From assembly GCA_037179515.1 (NCBI GenBank), contig JAXCGZ010013688.1:1-64000 (forward strand): a stretch of DNA of 64,000 bases, written 5' to 3'. Positions 1 through 14,395 of this stretch are shown here, in pieces (position 1 is the stretch's first letter; each line of letters opens with the position of its first letter). The notes beneath the pieces are model-generated. The model worked only from the letters and a program-made list of their open reading frames with translations. It ran no database searches and was not told where the DNA came from. This stretch comes from Halocaridina rubra (taxonomy: Eukaryota > Arthropoda > Malacostraca > Decapoda > Atyidae). The position numbers and the translations under genes are program-made.

Positions 1-835
1 ATATATATAAGTATCTGAAAAACTATAAAAAGTTTGTCTCTGTGTATGCAGTAATAAAATTAAAAATAATATTTAATTTACAACATTAAAGAATGAATTT
101 TGTTTAAGTCTTATAATCTCTTAAGTAGTTGTACATGAAAAAATAATATATATATATATTCTTCTGCTAACTCAAATTATATTTTTCGAGTGACTATTCA
201 AGAGACTTGCCTAAGGAGACAGGGGGGAGTTATATATTTTTTCTCCTTTTCATACTTACGATCAGGTAGGTACTTAACAAACTTCTTTTTTTACTCTCTT
301 TCCTTTATCCTACCCAAATATACTGCTCAATATCTGCCTTCTGGACTTCAAATGGCTAGCTTCTGCGGGGAGTCTTGCGCGTAGGCATTGTTCCTCCCTT
401 GTCTCTTCGGTTTCTGGATCACTTCGTCTCTTTCAAATACAGAAAACGTCTGCTTGACATTCTTGTTGTTATTTCTTGTGAGTATACACTCTTCTTAATG
501 ACCAAGCTAAAATAATTGTGACAAACATTATCATGGCTAAAACTTCAGTTTTATTTTATCTATTTAACGTATTCTTTCAGACAAATAATGTATATACTGC
601 AGCTAGAAAGAAAAATAAAGAATCATTCATAGATTCACGTCATTTATCACTTTAAATCTATCTTGGAATTCTCGAAAATCGAATAATAATCTCGTTGGCG
701 GAGTAGGGGACAAAACAAAAATAAAATAAAATCTGCATCTCAACCATATCTTGGCAGGTGGAAAATGATGTTGACTCAAAAATATCTCTGAACAGACATC
801 GCAACAACTGCATCACCTCCCATTAAAATAATGAT
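1..835. other. AT-rich DNA, no gene seen
   Basis: This stretch is AT-rich with short (TA) runs at both ends of the first 160 bases. The open frames here are short, lack recognisable motifs and look like chance. I see no tRNA box B, transposon end or coding signature. Confidence 0.5.
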
Positions 836-1240
836 CATATGGCCGGCATAAAGACACGGTGACGCAGGGGAAGAATCCTCGCTAGACTCTATCCCCATCA
901 TACTTCCCCAACAGACTTTCCCGCTGATTCCACCCACGAAAACAACCCCCCATTGTACCCCCAGTCAGTCATACCTAATCTCTCCCGCACTCGCCACTTT
1001 CAAAACACTCACCCCCTATCTCTCTGTATACTTCCCTTGTAGTCACTTTGCTATTTCCTGCGCATGCGTTCCCTTCCCCGTCACTCTGAAAGAGTGTGTG
1101 TGTGAAACCTCTTTCGGCCTGGAGGTCGCATGACCGTGTCACCCGTCCCAAGTCCCCCCTTATTCCCAACAACGGTACGTTATGGCGGCATGAAAATCCC
1201 CCCTACCCCGGCACAGTTACTCGACTCTACTTTCCCCGCC
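836..1240. other. GC-rich patch with NRF-1-like palindrome
   Basis: Base composition rises sharply against AT-rich flanks and CpG dinucleotides cluster here. The palindrome TGCGCATGCGT at 1059-1069 is close to the known NRF-1 core (two GCGCA-type half-sites). That would fit a promoter or first exon, but no coding exon is visible on either strand. It could equally be the end of an unrecognised repeat. Confidence 0.25.
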
Positions 1241-1890
1241 TGCATAGCGCAAAAATAAAAACTTGTTGTATTAAACAGTAAAGATCATAATAATATCACG
1301 AAAGTTTCTTATTCTTCAAAAGGATATGTTATATATGTGATCTAATATAAATATCTTTATAATAACAACGTTAGAACAACGATCGGTCATTCCCCCTAAA
1401 ATTTTCCCCCGCGAAAACAAGAAAGAAGCTTGAAAGCAGGTGTAAGGATATTTCCCACTCGATTTCTTTTGTAAACACTGTCACTTTTCGCTTCAAGAAA
1501 TGAATATAAAAATTGTATTACACGTACATTACATTTTTTCAATTAAAGTCAATACATTTGCCTGTTTCATAATCAACTTGGGCATTAATACAAATAAATT
1601 GAACACCCTTCAAATGCAATTACTCGTTATATTATTCAAAATTACAACAAAAATTGATTTTATGACTGCTTATAGCTACTAGTACAAATTATCCATGTTA
1701 GTAATGGGTACAGAAATTCTACTTTTATTAATTTACTATAGCCATACCCCTTTTAGACGCGGGGTGACTGAGTCAAAGCATCACTACAAGTAAAATGGCG
1801 GAGACCTCCGACCTCAATTTCTTTTAATAATGGTCCCATTACTCACTACCATTTGTACCTGTAAGGGTCACTAGGCCAGGACTCCTAGAT
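1241..1890. other. AT-rich DNA, no gene seen
   Basis: No coding, RNA or transposon signal is recognised. Around 1741-1800 the text becomes less AT-rich and may be the start of the gypsy-type remnant that follows. Confidence 0.4.
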
Positions 1891-1899
1891 GCCCAGCTA

Positions 1900-2620
1900 A
1901 GGAGGTGCAATGCCACAATTGCAACAAAACTGGTCACTATGACAGATGTTGCAAGAAAAAAGACAAGGGTTATTACAGCTCTTTAGGCTCCAGTGAAGTT
2001 TTCCCATTTCCCCGCAAGAAACATGGCAACTGTCGTCACGTGAGTTCTGGCTCCACTAACATGTCTCCCCAGCCTATTAGTGTACATCGCCCCCATGATG
2101 ACAGGACTTAAAGACTCCAGATGTTACCTGACACAAGGGCTGATGTCACCGGGATTGGCATCTGCCACTTTGAGCTGCTGCGGATTCCTAGGACCAATCT
2201 CCAGCCTCTACCTGCTACAACTACACTCACTGCAAATGGATCTCAGATGTCTCCTGCCTTGGGATGGCTTCAGGATACCCTGAAGCTTGGTAACAAGTCC
2301 TGCATTGCCAAAATCCAGGTACACGAGGGTATTCAGACATTCCTCCTCTCATTTGGCCACTGTCAGGAATTGGGTATCATCTCATTTGATTTCCCCAAGC
2401 CCATCCTCACCACTACACACGTCAACGGATGCGCACAGCTGCCCCTTCCTGCTACAACATCACCCTCTGCTGCACGGGATTTCTTTCTCCATGAGTTCAG
2501 AGATGTCCTAGTATCAAAGGTGGACCTCCAGGCAGCTCCACTCAAGTAGTTGGTCGGTCACCCCATGAAGATTCACCTGAAAGATGACACTGTTCCTTTC
2601 ACCATTCACAAAATATGTAT
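1900..2620 (+). pseudogene. Ty3/gypsy-type gag zinc knuckle and protease remnant
   Basis: At about 1905-1955 the frame reads CHNCNKTGHYDRCC, a CX2CX4HX4C retroviral-type zinc knuckle as found at the end of Gag. About 170 bases on, a frame starting at 2121 reads LPDTRADVTGIG, which matches the aspartic protease motif D-T-G-A with the glycine (codon 2136-2138) changed to arginine, so the protease would be dead. The open frame runs to 2549; beyond it, in a shifted frame, the text resembles the linker just before a reverse transcriptase. The order gag knuckle, protease, RT linker fits Ty3/gypsy elements. No LTRs, RT or integrase are found, so this is a decayed internal fragment. Confidence 0.7.
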
Positions 2621-2689
2621 GTACATATTTATATAATTACTTTGTATTTTTATATTCCTTTTGTATAAGTTATTAGAAAGGATATTTCT

Positions 2690-2820
2690 ATATTCAGGAG
2701 CCATAATCCCCCTTATAAGGGGGGAGGATGAGTCAAGGTAAAATACCTTCATTCATTGCAGGAAGAAAATACAGAGGAGGGGGTTCCCAGTCCCCTTGCT
2801 CTACTCCATTTAATCGACTT
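2690..2820. repeat. Dispersed repeat fragment with CCCCCTTATAAGGGG
   Basis: The text around 2700-2820, including a CCCCCTTATAAGGGG palindrome and a later run near TTCCCAGTCCCCTTG, recurs in diverged form at 12815-12960. A similar short string also occurs near 58440 at the 3' end of an RTE-like LINE. It is therefore a dispersed repeat of unassigned family. Confidence 0.45.
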
Positions 2821-3042
2821 TTACAACATGCAGGGGATCACAAAGGAAGTATTCTCATAGATCTCTTTACTCTTTAATATAGTACAGGTAGTCGATTTTG
2901 CCTTGTTATACTGCTTACGGAGATCAGACACATGAACACCATTTCCATGCTTGGAAATTATTTCCTTCTTAGTTTTCATTGTTATGCATCTAGGATGTTT
3001 GATGTCACTGTCAATAAAGCTTTTAACTTTCTTAGGAGCCAT
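2821..3042 (-). pseudogene. Tigger/pogo transposase N-terminal (psq helix-turn-helix) remnant
   Basis: A 73-codon minus-strand frame begins MAPKKVKS and continues with KKEIISKHGNGVHVSDL and KSTTCTILKSKE. This is the layout of the psq-type helix-turn-helix that opens Tigger/pogo (CENP-B-like) transposases: a basic start, a first helix around KKEII, then a recognition helix with a K-S-T-x-x-T-I-L-K pattern. The frame ends after this domain, and no CENP-B-type or DDE domain follows, so it is a truncated relic. A second, more decayed copy of the same start lies near 45237. Confidence 0.65.
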
Positions 3043-3292
3043 AGTAAGGGCTATCTCAAAGGCAAAACAAAGGAAAATAAAGCAAGAACTACAAAAAGAT
3101 CATGAACGAACTACACAGCGTGGGCACCATTGCAGAACTGAGAGAGCAGCAACGTAGAAGAGCGGGAACATGGTCGCTTGCCGGATGTGCGTGTTCGTGA
3201 GTCAAGATATATTCATGAGTCAATGCAAAATTTTTTTGTATATTTTTTCATGGAGCAAGTTGTTCATTGGGGAAGGCATTCGTGAGTCAGGG

Positions 3293-3298
<6 letters not shown>
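3043..3298. repeat. Flank of the Tigger remnant
   Basis: The bases directly upstream of the psq remnant (about 3043-3130) match, with substitutions, the text at 45238-45330 upstream of the paralogous remnant. They are probably transposon 5' sequence. Nothing further is recognised up to the (TA) array. Confidence 0.4.

Positions 3299-3376
<78 letters not shown>
3299..3376. repeat. (TA)n microsatellite
   Basis: Pure TA dinucleotides that directly abut the tRNA-like repeat unit beginning at 3377. Confidence 0.95.
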
Positions 3377-3380
<4 letters not shown>

Positions 3381-3740
3381 TAATTTTTACCCTGACCGGG
3401 ACTTGAACCTAGGACAATAATTACTGTGCTAAGGCTCTAGCAACTACACCACAGAAGGTTTAAAAGGGAAATAAACCTTACAGCTATATCTGCTATGCTA
3501 ATAATGAACACATTCTATCTGAATGCCACTCTGTTCATATTACAGTTTCCCTCAACCTCATTCGTGGCTTGGTTTTCGCATTTAATTAAAATCTCAATCT
3601 CATTTGGGACCAGCAATAATCAAATAAGCACATTACATTATGTGAAAACATGAATAATTTTTACCCCGCCTTGGCACAGTAATTATATGTCCTAGGTTCA
3701 AGTCCCGGCAGGAGTATAAATTAATCATGTCTACCTGATT
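3377..3740 (-). repeat. Diverged copy of the tRNA-like 273 bp repeat
   Basis: The minus strand of 3389-3458 is a diverged relative of the tRNA-like cores at 25.2-26.7 kb, with the T-arm box B changed to GGTTCAAGTCC. The following roughly 200 bases match the rest of that repeat unit, and a second partial T-arm on the + strand appears near 3690-3710. This is an isolated, older member of the same family, apparently an inverted pair. Confidence 0.6.
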
Positions 3741-4105
3741 ATTCAGCCATTGCCGGGAGATCACCAGGTCCACGATATATGGTAGGTCTGTGGCCGGGCT
3801 CTCTGCTGTCTCTGTACCATACCTCTGCCTTTCATTAGAGACTTTGAACCAATTGCTCTTTGCATCAAATTCAATACGAATCACAACGTTGTTGATGTCT
3901 GAAACCAGTTTATTGTAGGCTTTCTAACTAAATGGTACTGATCCCAAATATATAATGGAAATATCCCTTATTTTTTTTTTTACTTTGTAATGTGTTTCAG
4001 TTAGGATATAAAAATGTTTGCAACAAGTAGCGAGACGGAAGTACTTAATATATTTTTTCTTTTTTTACAAATACGTATTGCCGGTGTCTCTGTCACATGG
4101 TTACC
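3741..4105. other. Unassigned DNA
   Basis: No coding exon or repeat match is recognised. It may contain the tail of the tRNA-like repeat at its left end. Confidence 0.35.
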
Positions 4106-4109
4106 ATAG

Positions 4110-4350
4110 AGGTACATAATATCAGTTATGAGGAAAGGCTGATGGACATAGACTTATCACTACTCAAAGCTAGAATGAAGTAGGATATGGGTGTTACAAT
4201 GGTTTTGACAGAGTTGAGTGCGAACAATAATTTATATGGATTAGTCTCGAACTAGAGGTCATAGTTTGAAGCTTCGGGAGAAAATTTCATTACAGTTTAA
4301 GAGTAAGAATAGTTGATAATTATAATTCGTTATGAGGAGAAAAGGAAAAT
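4110..4350 (+). pseudogene. Decayed CR1 LINE C-terminal fragment
   Basis: Reading + strand frames gives ISYEERLMDIDLSLLKAR followed by text resembling the sequence after the RT domain in the CR1 copies here (for example [17 protein letters not shown] at 41656). A segment at 4250-4290 is near-identical at nucleotide level to the conserved 'AGAGGTCATAGTTTGAAGCT' stretch of those copies. Stops and frameshifts are frequent, so it is an old insertion. Confidence 0.65.
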
Positions 4351-4398
4351 GCTAAAATTCATGTTTAGTTCTAAGCTAATATATAAGTATTAGTGTGT

Positions 4399-4482
<84 letters not shown>
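4399..4482. repeat. (GA)n microsatellite
   Basis: About 42 GA dinucleotides in an uninterrupted run. Confidence 0.95.
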
Positions 4483-4485
<3 letters not shown>

Positions 4486-4584
4486 CTGGGGAAGGGGAAT
4501 ATGAGCATAGGGTTCTTTTCCGTGAGCACATTTTTTTTTTTATTCACGATTAGGTTTAATTTTTTTTATTCACAATTAGGTTTC

Positions 4585-4805
<221 letters not shown>

Positions 4806-4814
4806 TCATCATCA

Positions 4815-6122
<1,308 letters not shown>

Positions 6123-6154
6123 AGTTTTTAAGTCTACAACTAATGTATTGGGCA

Positions 6155-6421
<267 letters not shown>

Positions 6422-6487
<66 letters not shown>
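6422..6487. repeat. (TA)n microsatellite
   Basis: The TA run ends exactly at the CAGTGATCC terminus of the Tigger MITE at 6488. Confidence 0.95.
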
Positions 6488-7196
<709 letters not shown>

Positions 7197-7410
7197 TATA
7201 TATATGTATGTATGTACTCACCTAATTGTACTTACCTAATTGTGTTTACGGGAAAGAGCCCAAAGCTCGTATCTTCCCGTCTCCTCATCGGTTCCATTTT
7301 ATACTTAGTGATACTTATCATACCTGTCCTTAAAACTATGGATTCAGATAGCATTAACTACCTCCTCGCTTAGCGAATTCCAATTATCAACTACTCTTAC
7401 ACTGTAAAAG

Positions 7411-7593
7411 TAGCCTGCTGGCTAGTACAGTGGTAACGCGCTGGCTTCGCATTCATGAGGTCGAAAGATCGGTTCCCGTCCAAGACCGAGAGTTTAAGCT
7501 GTTTACTGGCAGGAACTGCTGTGGGTGGACACCACAGTGGGGGGTTGGGGCTCACCCTGGCTGACGAATACCCATTGTATTGAAATGGAAATA

Positions 7594-7624
<31 letters not shown>
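7411..7624 (+). mobile_element. tRNA-derived SINE inserted in CR1 copy B
   Basis: An insertion of about 200 bases interrupts text that is continuous in other CR1 copies. Its head has tRNA-like promoter boxes: a box A-like TGGCTAGTACAGTGG and a box B-like GGTTCCCGTCC. It ends in AAATAAAG and a (TTA)n tail at 7598-7624. A few CR1 bases (TTTCC) are missing at the join, so the target duplication is unclear. Confidence 0.75.
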
Positions 7625-7625
<1 letters not shown>

Positions 7626-7977
7626 CATCCTGCAAAGAAGTTTTCTTACGAAGCTTCAAACTATGACCTCTATTTCTAGACCCTGCCATATCAAAATATC
7701 GATTCCTATCCACTCTATCATAACCATGAAGGAATTTAAAGACTGTCACCATATACCCCCTCAATATTCTAGCTTCGAGTGATGGTAGGTCTAATTCCCT
7801 CAGCCTCTCATCATAACTGAGATTGCGTATTTCTGGCACCAGTTTCGTGGCATGTCTTTGAACTTTTTCAAGCTTAGCTATGTGCTTTTTCAAGTGTGGA
7901 TTCCAAAAGGGGGCTGCATATTCGAGTTTTGGCCTCACATAGGTTACATAAATATTTCTGAACATTTCCTTGTCCAT
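7625..7977 (-). pseudogene. CR1 copy B RT C-terminal part
   Basis: The frame from 7977 down starts [20 protein letters not shown] and includes the conserved post-[15 protein letters not shown] motif. It is cut by the SINE, after which the reading frame runs into the SINE tail. Relative to intact copies it lacks the last 30 or so residues. Confidence 0.8.
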
Positions 7978-8055
7978 GTGCCTGAAGGCTACCCTTACAT
8001 ATGATAAGAATGCATATGCTGCCCTTACTATGCCATTTATATGTATTTCTGGAGA

Positions 8056-8688
8056 CTAATCTGCCAGTATGATTACTCCTAGATCTCTCTCATTTTCTGT
8101 CTCTTGAAGCTGTACTCCAGCCACCGAGTAGTCAAGCTTGGGCCTTCTTGCACTTGTACCCATTCTCATTACCTTACATTTTGAAGGATTGAATTTCATT
8201 AGCCACTTTTCTGACCACTCATGCAGATTATTTAGATCCTCCTGAAGTTCTCTACCATTGTTTTTGTTTTTTACTTTCTTCACAATCTTTGCATCATTTG
8301 CAAACATATTCATGAATGAATTTACAGACTCTGGTAGGTCATTTACATATACAAGGAACAAAAGTGGCCCTAAAACTGAACCCTGTGGAACTCCACTATT
8401 AACTCTTCTCCATTCAGACACTGAGTGTCTTACTCTAACCCTCTGTTCCCTTCCTTCTAAGTAAGTTTTTATCCATTCCAAAACATTTCCACCTATTCTA
8501 GCCATTGATTGCAGCTTCCTAATAAGTCTCCCATGTGGAACAGTGTCAAACGCTTTCTGGAAGTCTAGGAATATGCAATCTGCCCAGCCCTCTCTTTCCT
8601 GTAAGATTCGGCTTCCCTCATCATAAAATTCTAATAAGTTTGTTACTGTTGATCTACCTTCTCTGAAGCCATGTTGCCTCACTGACAA
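8056..8688 (-). pseudogene. CR1 copy B RT palm fragment
   Basis: The fragment holds RT motifs LDFQKAFDTV and SGVPQGSVLGP, but the catalytic FADD is FAND. It is bounded by a frameshift at about 8680 and a stop near 8056, so it is non-functional. Confidence 0.85.
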
Positions 8689-9130
8689 AAAAGTTGAAGG
8701 ACTCCAAGTGAAGAGAGATATGTTTCCTTAGTAGAGAGATATGTTTCCTTAGTAGTTTCTCCATAACTTTGCAAACTATGCTGGTCAAGATCACTGGTCT
8801 ATAGTTCAGAGCCGTATCCCTCCTTCCCTTTTTGAAGATAGGTATCACATTTGCTTGTTTCCAGCATCTTGGAATCTCCCCTGACTCCAGTGACTTTTTA
8901 AATATGATACTTAATGCCACTGATATTGAGTTTGCACATTTTTTAAGCACATGAGGGGATATGTCATCAGGACCTGTAACTTTATGAACATCTAAATCCA
9001 TCAGCGCTTTGCATACCTCTGTGGCTGTAAGGTTGATGTTCTCTATTACCGGCCCTTGAGCTTCTGTCTCTGCAATCTGAGGGGGTGGGGTATTTTTTAC
9101 TGTAAATACTGGCTGAAACTCCTTGTTCAA
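8654..9130 (-). pseudogene. CR1 copy B RT finger fragment
   Basis: The frame contains HKVTGPDDISPHVLKK and FKKGRRDTALNYRPV, the N-terminal RT region of CR1. It includes a short local duplication of the LLRKHISL segment (8715-8750) that the other copies lack. Confidence 0.85.
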
Positions 9131-9440
9131 TTCTTTGCAGATCTCTTCATTCGTCTCAGTGATGCTTCCATCCGCTCTCTTTAGCCTTAAAACCTGTTCT
9201 TTTACCTTCAGTTTTCCTCTGATAAAGCTGTGGAAAAGCTTGGGAATTTCTTTAGCCTGTCCCTCTCATAGTCTGTCTCTGCCTCTCTCCTTTTACTTAA
9301 GTAGTCATTTCTTGCTCTTTTGTAGGTTTGCCAGGCATTTATGTTTTTTCTCCTCCTATGCCTTTTCCATCATTTGTCTCTCCACTCCTTAGCTCTTTTA
9401 CACCCATTATCGAACCATTTCTCTCTGGCATGAATTACAC

Positions 9441-10343
9441 CTACTTTGGCGAAGGTATGCAGCAATCTACTATCTTCCCATATTTCTCACAAAAGATGTC
9501 ATACATTTCTTGTACAGATTTGTTGTAAAAGAAGGTTCTCCAGTCAATAACTGCAAAAAGCTCATTCATTTTGATGTAATCTCCTTTCAGATGGTTCCTC
9601 CTCATGTCCTCGGTGCCTCTACTCTCAGGCAGAATATCTTCAATGATATATTCCATCAACAACACACAGTGGTCACTCTTTCCAATTGGTGGTTCATACT
9701 CAATTTTTTCAATATCCAACACATTATCTGTGAATACTAGTTCAAGTAGTGATGGCTCATCCCCACCCCTGGCCCTTTTTGGTTCCATTACATGTTGGTG
9801 TAGGAAATTCCCTTGTACGCAATCTAGGAATCTTGCCCCGAATGAGTCCTCACCACTGTGTTGGTCAAGATTTATCCAATCTATCTCTTTATGATTAAAG
9901 TCTCCCATAATCAAAATCCTACATTTTTTCTCCCGTGCCATGTTAACAACTGAGTTTATGACTTCAGTAGTACCTATATGACTTTCCTCATAAACTTCAA
10001 GCCTATTCTGGTTCATTGGTGGGTTATATACAACAGTTATTATAATGCTCTCTGATCCAGTATTTATATAAGCAACAAGAAATTCCTTGAACTCACTTTC
10101 TATATCCAAGTTTATTTCTTCAACTTGAATCCTTTCACTTATGGGCAGTGCTATTCCTCCACCAGTCCTCTCAGATCTTTCAACCCTTAATATTCTGAAG
10201 CCCTTAGGAAAAACTGTGACACTGTTTATGTCCTCACTCAACTTAGTCTCTGTAATTGCTACTATATCTGTCTTACTGTTGTGAATCCTATCTTTTAATT
10301 CTACTGCCTTACCAGCTAATCCATCAGCATTTGTGTATAACAA
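9441..10343 (-). pseudogene. CR1 copy B endonuclease fragment
   Basis: An exonuclease-endonuclease-phosphatase fold is seen: TNADG near the start, AITETK, MGDFNHKEIDW and the C-terminal SDH. The domain looks intact, but the frame shifts near 9440 before joining the RT. Confidence 0.85.
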
Positions 10344-10539
10344 TCTTAATGAGGCCCCATCCCCCGATCTTCTGTCATTATCTTCTTTATCTCCCCTTTG
10401 TCTGGAAGAACTCTGAAATGAAAATTTTTCTTCTCCTCTTCATTGTATGTGATTACCTAATTGTGATTAGCTAATTGTGTTTACGGGAAAGAGCCCAAAG
10501 CTCGTATCTTCCCGTCTCCTGATCGTTTCCATTTTAGAC

Positions 10540-10950
10540 TTAGTGATACTTATCATACCTGTCCTTAAAACTATGGATTGAGATAGCATTAACTACCTCC
10601 TCGCTTAGCCAATTCCAATTATCAACTACTCTTACACTGAAAAAGTATTTCCTTACATCCTGCAAAGAAGTTTTCTTACGAAGCTTCAAACTATGACCTC
10701 TAGTTTTAGAGCCAGCCATATCAAAATATCGATCCGTATCCACTCTATCATAACCATGAAGGAATTTAAAGACTGTCACCATATCCCCCCTCACTCTTCT
10801 TGCTTCGAGTGATGGTAAGTCTAATTCCCTCAGCCTCTCATCATAACTGAGGTTGCGTATTTCTGGCACCAGTTTCGTGGCATGTCTTTGAACTTTTTCA
10901 AGCTTAGCTATGTGCTTTTTCAAGTGTGGATTCCAAAAAGGGGGCTGCAT
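10540..10950 (-). pseudogene. CR1 copy C RT C-terminal domain
   Basis: The C-terminal part carries the [20 protein letters not shown] and [14 protein letters not shown] motifs and ends at [10 protein letters not shown], as in intact copies. A one-base shift in an A/G run near 10935 separates it from the upstream RT frame. Confidence 0.85.
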
Positions 10951-12139
10951 ATTCGAGTTTTGGCCTCACATAGGTTACATAAATATTTCTGAACATTTCC
11001 TTGTCCATGTGCCTGAAGGCTACCCTTACATTTGATAAGAATGCATATGCTGCCCTTACTATGCCATTTATATGTATTTCTGGAGACAAATCTGCCAGTA
11101 TGTTTACTCCTAGATCTCTCTCATTTTCTGTCTCTTGAAGTTGTACTCCAGCCACCGAGTAGTCAAGCTTGGGCCTTCTTGCACTTGTACCCATTCTCAT
11201 TACCTTACATTTTGAAGTATTGAATTTCATTAGCCACTTTTCTGACCACTCATGCAGATTATTTAGATCCTCCTGAAGTTCTCTACCATTGTTCTCGTTT
11301 TTTACTTTCTTCACAATCTTTGCATCATCTGCAAACATATTCATGAATGAATTTACAGACTCTGGTAGGTCATTTACATATACAAGGAACAAAAGTGGCC
11401 CTAAAACTGAACCCTGTGGAACTCCACTACTAACTCTTCTCCATTCAGACACTGAGTGTCTTACTCTAACCCTCTGTTCCCTTCCTTCTAAGTAAGTTTT
11501 TATCCATTCCAAAACATTTCCACCTATTCTAGCCATTGATTGCAGCTTCCTAATAAGTCTCCCATGTGGAACAGTGTCAAACGCTTTCTGGAAGTCTAGG
11601 AATATGCAATCTGCCCAGCCCTCTCTTTCCTGTAAGATTTTGCTTACCTCATCATAAAATTCTAATAAGTTTGTTACTGTTGATCTACCTTCTCTGAAGC
11701 CATGTTGCCTCACTGACAAAAAGTTAAAGGATTCCAAGTGAAGAGAGATATGTTTCCTTAGTAGTTTCTCCATAACTTTGCAAACTATGCTGGTCAAGGA
11801 AACTGGTCTATAGTTCAGAGCCGTATCCCTCCTTCCCTTTTTGAAGATAGGTATCACATTTGCTTGTTTCCAGCATCTTGGAATCTCCCCCGACTCCAGT
11901 GACTCCTTAAATATGATACTTAGTGCCACTGATATTGTGTTTGCGCATTTTTTAAGCACATGAGGGGATATGTCATCGGGACCTGTAGCTTTATGAACAT
12001 CTAAATCCATCAGCGCTTTGCATACCTCTGTGGCTGTAAGGTTGATGTTCTCTAATACCGGCCCTTGAGCTTCTATCACTGCAATCTGAGGGGGTGGGGT
12101 ATTTTCTACTGTAAATACTGACTGAAACTCCTTGTTCAA
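10904..12139 (-). pseudogene. CR1 copy C reverse transcriptase
   Basis: This 411-codon frame spans all RT motifs: ATGPDDISPHVLKK, LNYRPVSLTSI, LDFQKAFDTV, SGVPQGSVLGP and catalytic FADD. The RT core is intact, but the copy lacks an endonuclease and is frameshifted at its C-terminus, so it is not autonomous. Confidence 0.9.
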
Positions 12140-12666
12140 TTCTTTGCAGATCTCTTCATCCGTCTCAGTGATGCTTCCATCCGCTCTCTTTAGCCTTAAA
12201 ACCTGTTCTTTTACCTTCAGTTTTCCTCTGATAAAGCTGTGGAAAAGCTTGGGATTTTCTTTAGCCTTCCTGGTGATGTCCCTCTCATAGTCTCTCTCTG
12301 CCTCTCTCCTTTTACTTAGGTAGTCATTTCTTGCTCTTTTGTAGGTTTGCCAGGCATTTATGTTTTTTCTCCTCCTATGCCTTTTCCAGCATTTGTCTCT
12401 CCACTCCTTAGCTCTTTTACACCCATTATCGAACCATTTCTCTCTGGCATGAATTACACAATACTTTGGTGACAGGTATGCAGCAATCTACTATCTTCCC
12501 ATATTTCTCACAAAAGATGTCATACATTTCTTGTACAGATTTGTTGTAAAATAAGGTTCTCCAGTCAATAACTGCAAAAAGCTCATTCATTTTGATGTAA
12601 TCTCCTTTCCGATAGTTCCTCCTCCTGTCCTCAGTGCCTCTACTCTCACGAAGAATATCTTCAATG

Positions 12667-13248
<582 letters not shown>

Positions 13249-13483
13249 TTCGTCTACATCTTTTTCCACTTTTATGTGGGGTCGATGTTTCTGGCCAGTG
13301 TTCTCCATATGTTCCTGTCGCATACCTTATCACCCAACAAACCTTTAGACCTCAGGTCGTCATTGATGCAATCCATCCAGCTACGCTTTGGTCTCCCCCT
13401 CCCCCTCCTACCCTGTATATCCATTTCAATCACCCTCCTCCCAACATACTGTTCATCCCTCCTAACGACATGACTATGCCATC

Positions 13484-14395
13484 TTAGTCTACTTTCTTGT
13501 ATCTTATCTGATATTTCTCTAACTTTTGAGGTACTGTGCCTCTAATTACCTCGTTTCTGATCTTATCACTTCTTGTCACCCCACGCATCCATCTCAACAT
13601 CCTCATCTCTGCCACATCCAGTTTTTTCTCTTGTGTCTTCTTTATTGCCCATGTCCCTGCTCCATACATCATTGCAGGTCTCACAACTGTCTTATGCGCT
13701 TTACCCCTCAACTTATTCCCTATTCTCCTGTCGCACAGCACCCCAGATTCTTTCTTCCAGTTCTTCCATCCTGCTTGTATTCTGTGGGTTATTTCTGATT
13801 CTGGGTCACCATCCTCTGCTACTGTTGGTCCCAAATTCTTGAACTTTTCAACTCTTTTCAACACCTCCCCCTGCAAATTGACCTCCCCATCCTCATCATC
13901 TCTCAACCTCAAGTACTCTGTCTTCTTCCTGCTGATTTTCAGTCCTCTATCCTCCATCACTGTTCTCCACTCCTCAAGCTTCTCCTCCACTACCTCTCGT
14001 CTGTTGCTACACAGTACAATGTCATCTGCAAAGAGCATGCACCATGGTGACTGATCTCTAATACCCTGGGTTACTACATCCAAGACCAGATCAACTAGAT
14101 ATGGACTCAAAGCAGACCCTTGATGCAGATCAACATTTACTAAGGGACTATTTGTCAAGCCCACACTGCTCTTAAAATTTGCCTCTGCCCTCTCATACAT
14201 ATCTTGGATGATTCTTACATATTTCTCGGGGACTCCCTTTTCTCTAATACACCTCCACATCTCTTGATGTGGTACTCGATCATATGCCTTTTCCAGGTCA
14301 ATGAAGACCATATGCAGTCCTTTCTGTTTCTCCTGATGCTTTTCCATCATTTGTCTCAAGGCAAATATGGCATCCACTGTCCCTCTTCCAGACAT
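13484..14395 (-). pseudogene. RTE-like RT palm and C-terminal domain
   Basis: Motifs in order are GLHMVFIDLEKAYDRVP, a degraded LHQGSALSPYL (QGS retained), catalytic LFADDIVLC, then MMYGAGTWAIKK and MRMLRWMRGVTRSDKIRNE near the end. This arrangement is typical of RTE-type proteins. The 5' side breaks near 14400. Confidence 0.85.

Larger units (their letters stand above)
7215..10443 (-). mobile_element. CR1 LINE copy B, 5'-truncated, decayed
   Basis: This minus-strand CR1 copy has its 3' end at 7215 and its 5' break near 10443, just inside the ORF1/ORF2 overlap of the full-length copy at 37.4-42.0 kb. Endonuclease and RT are both present but broken by several frameshifts and substitutions, including FADD changed to FAND in the RT. 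A tRNA-derived SINE interrupts it at 7411. Its 5' end directly abuts the 3' tail of copy C. Confidence 0.9.

Noticed and set aside
1096..1281. The 61-codon frame in the GC-rich patch as a coding exon.
   Set aside because: No similarity is recognised and no convincing splice sites frame it.
3170..3379. Open frames made of Tyr-Ile repeats, here and at all other (TA)n arrays.
   Set aside because: They are translations of (TA)n or neighbouring repeats and have no coding support.
13526..14054. Plus-strand Ser/Leu/Pro-rich frames opposite the RTE-like LINE.
   Set aside because: They are antisense shadows of the minus-strand RT.
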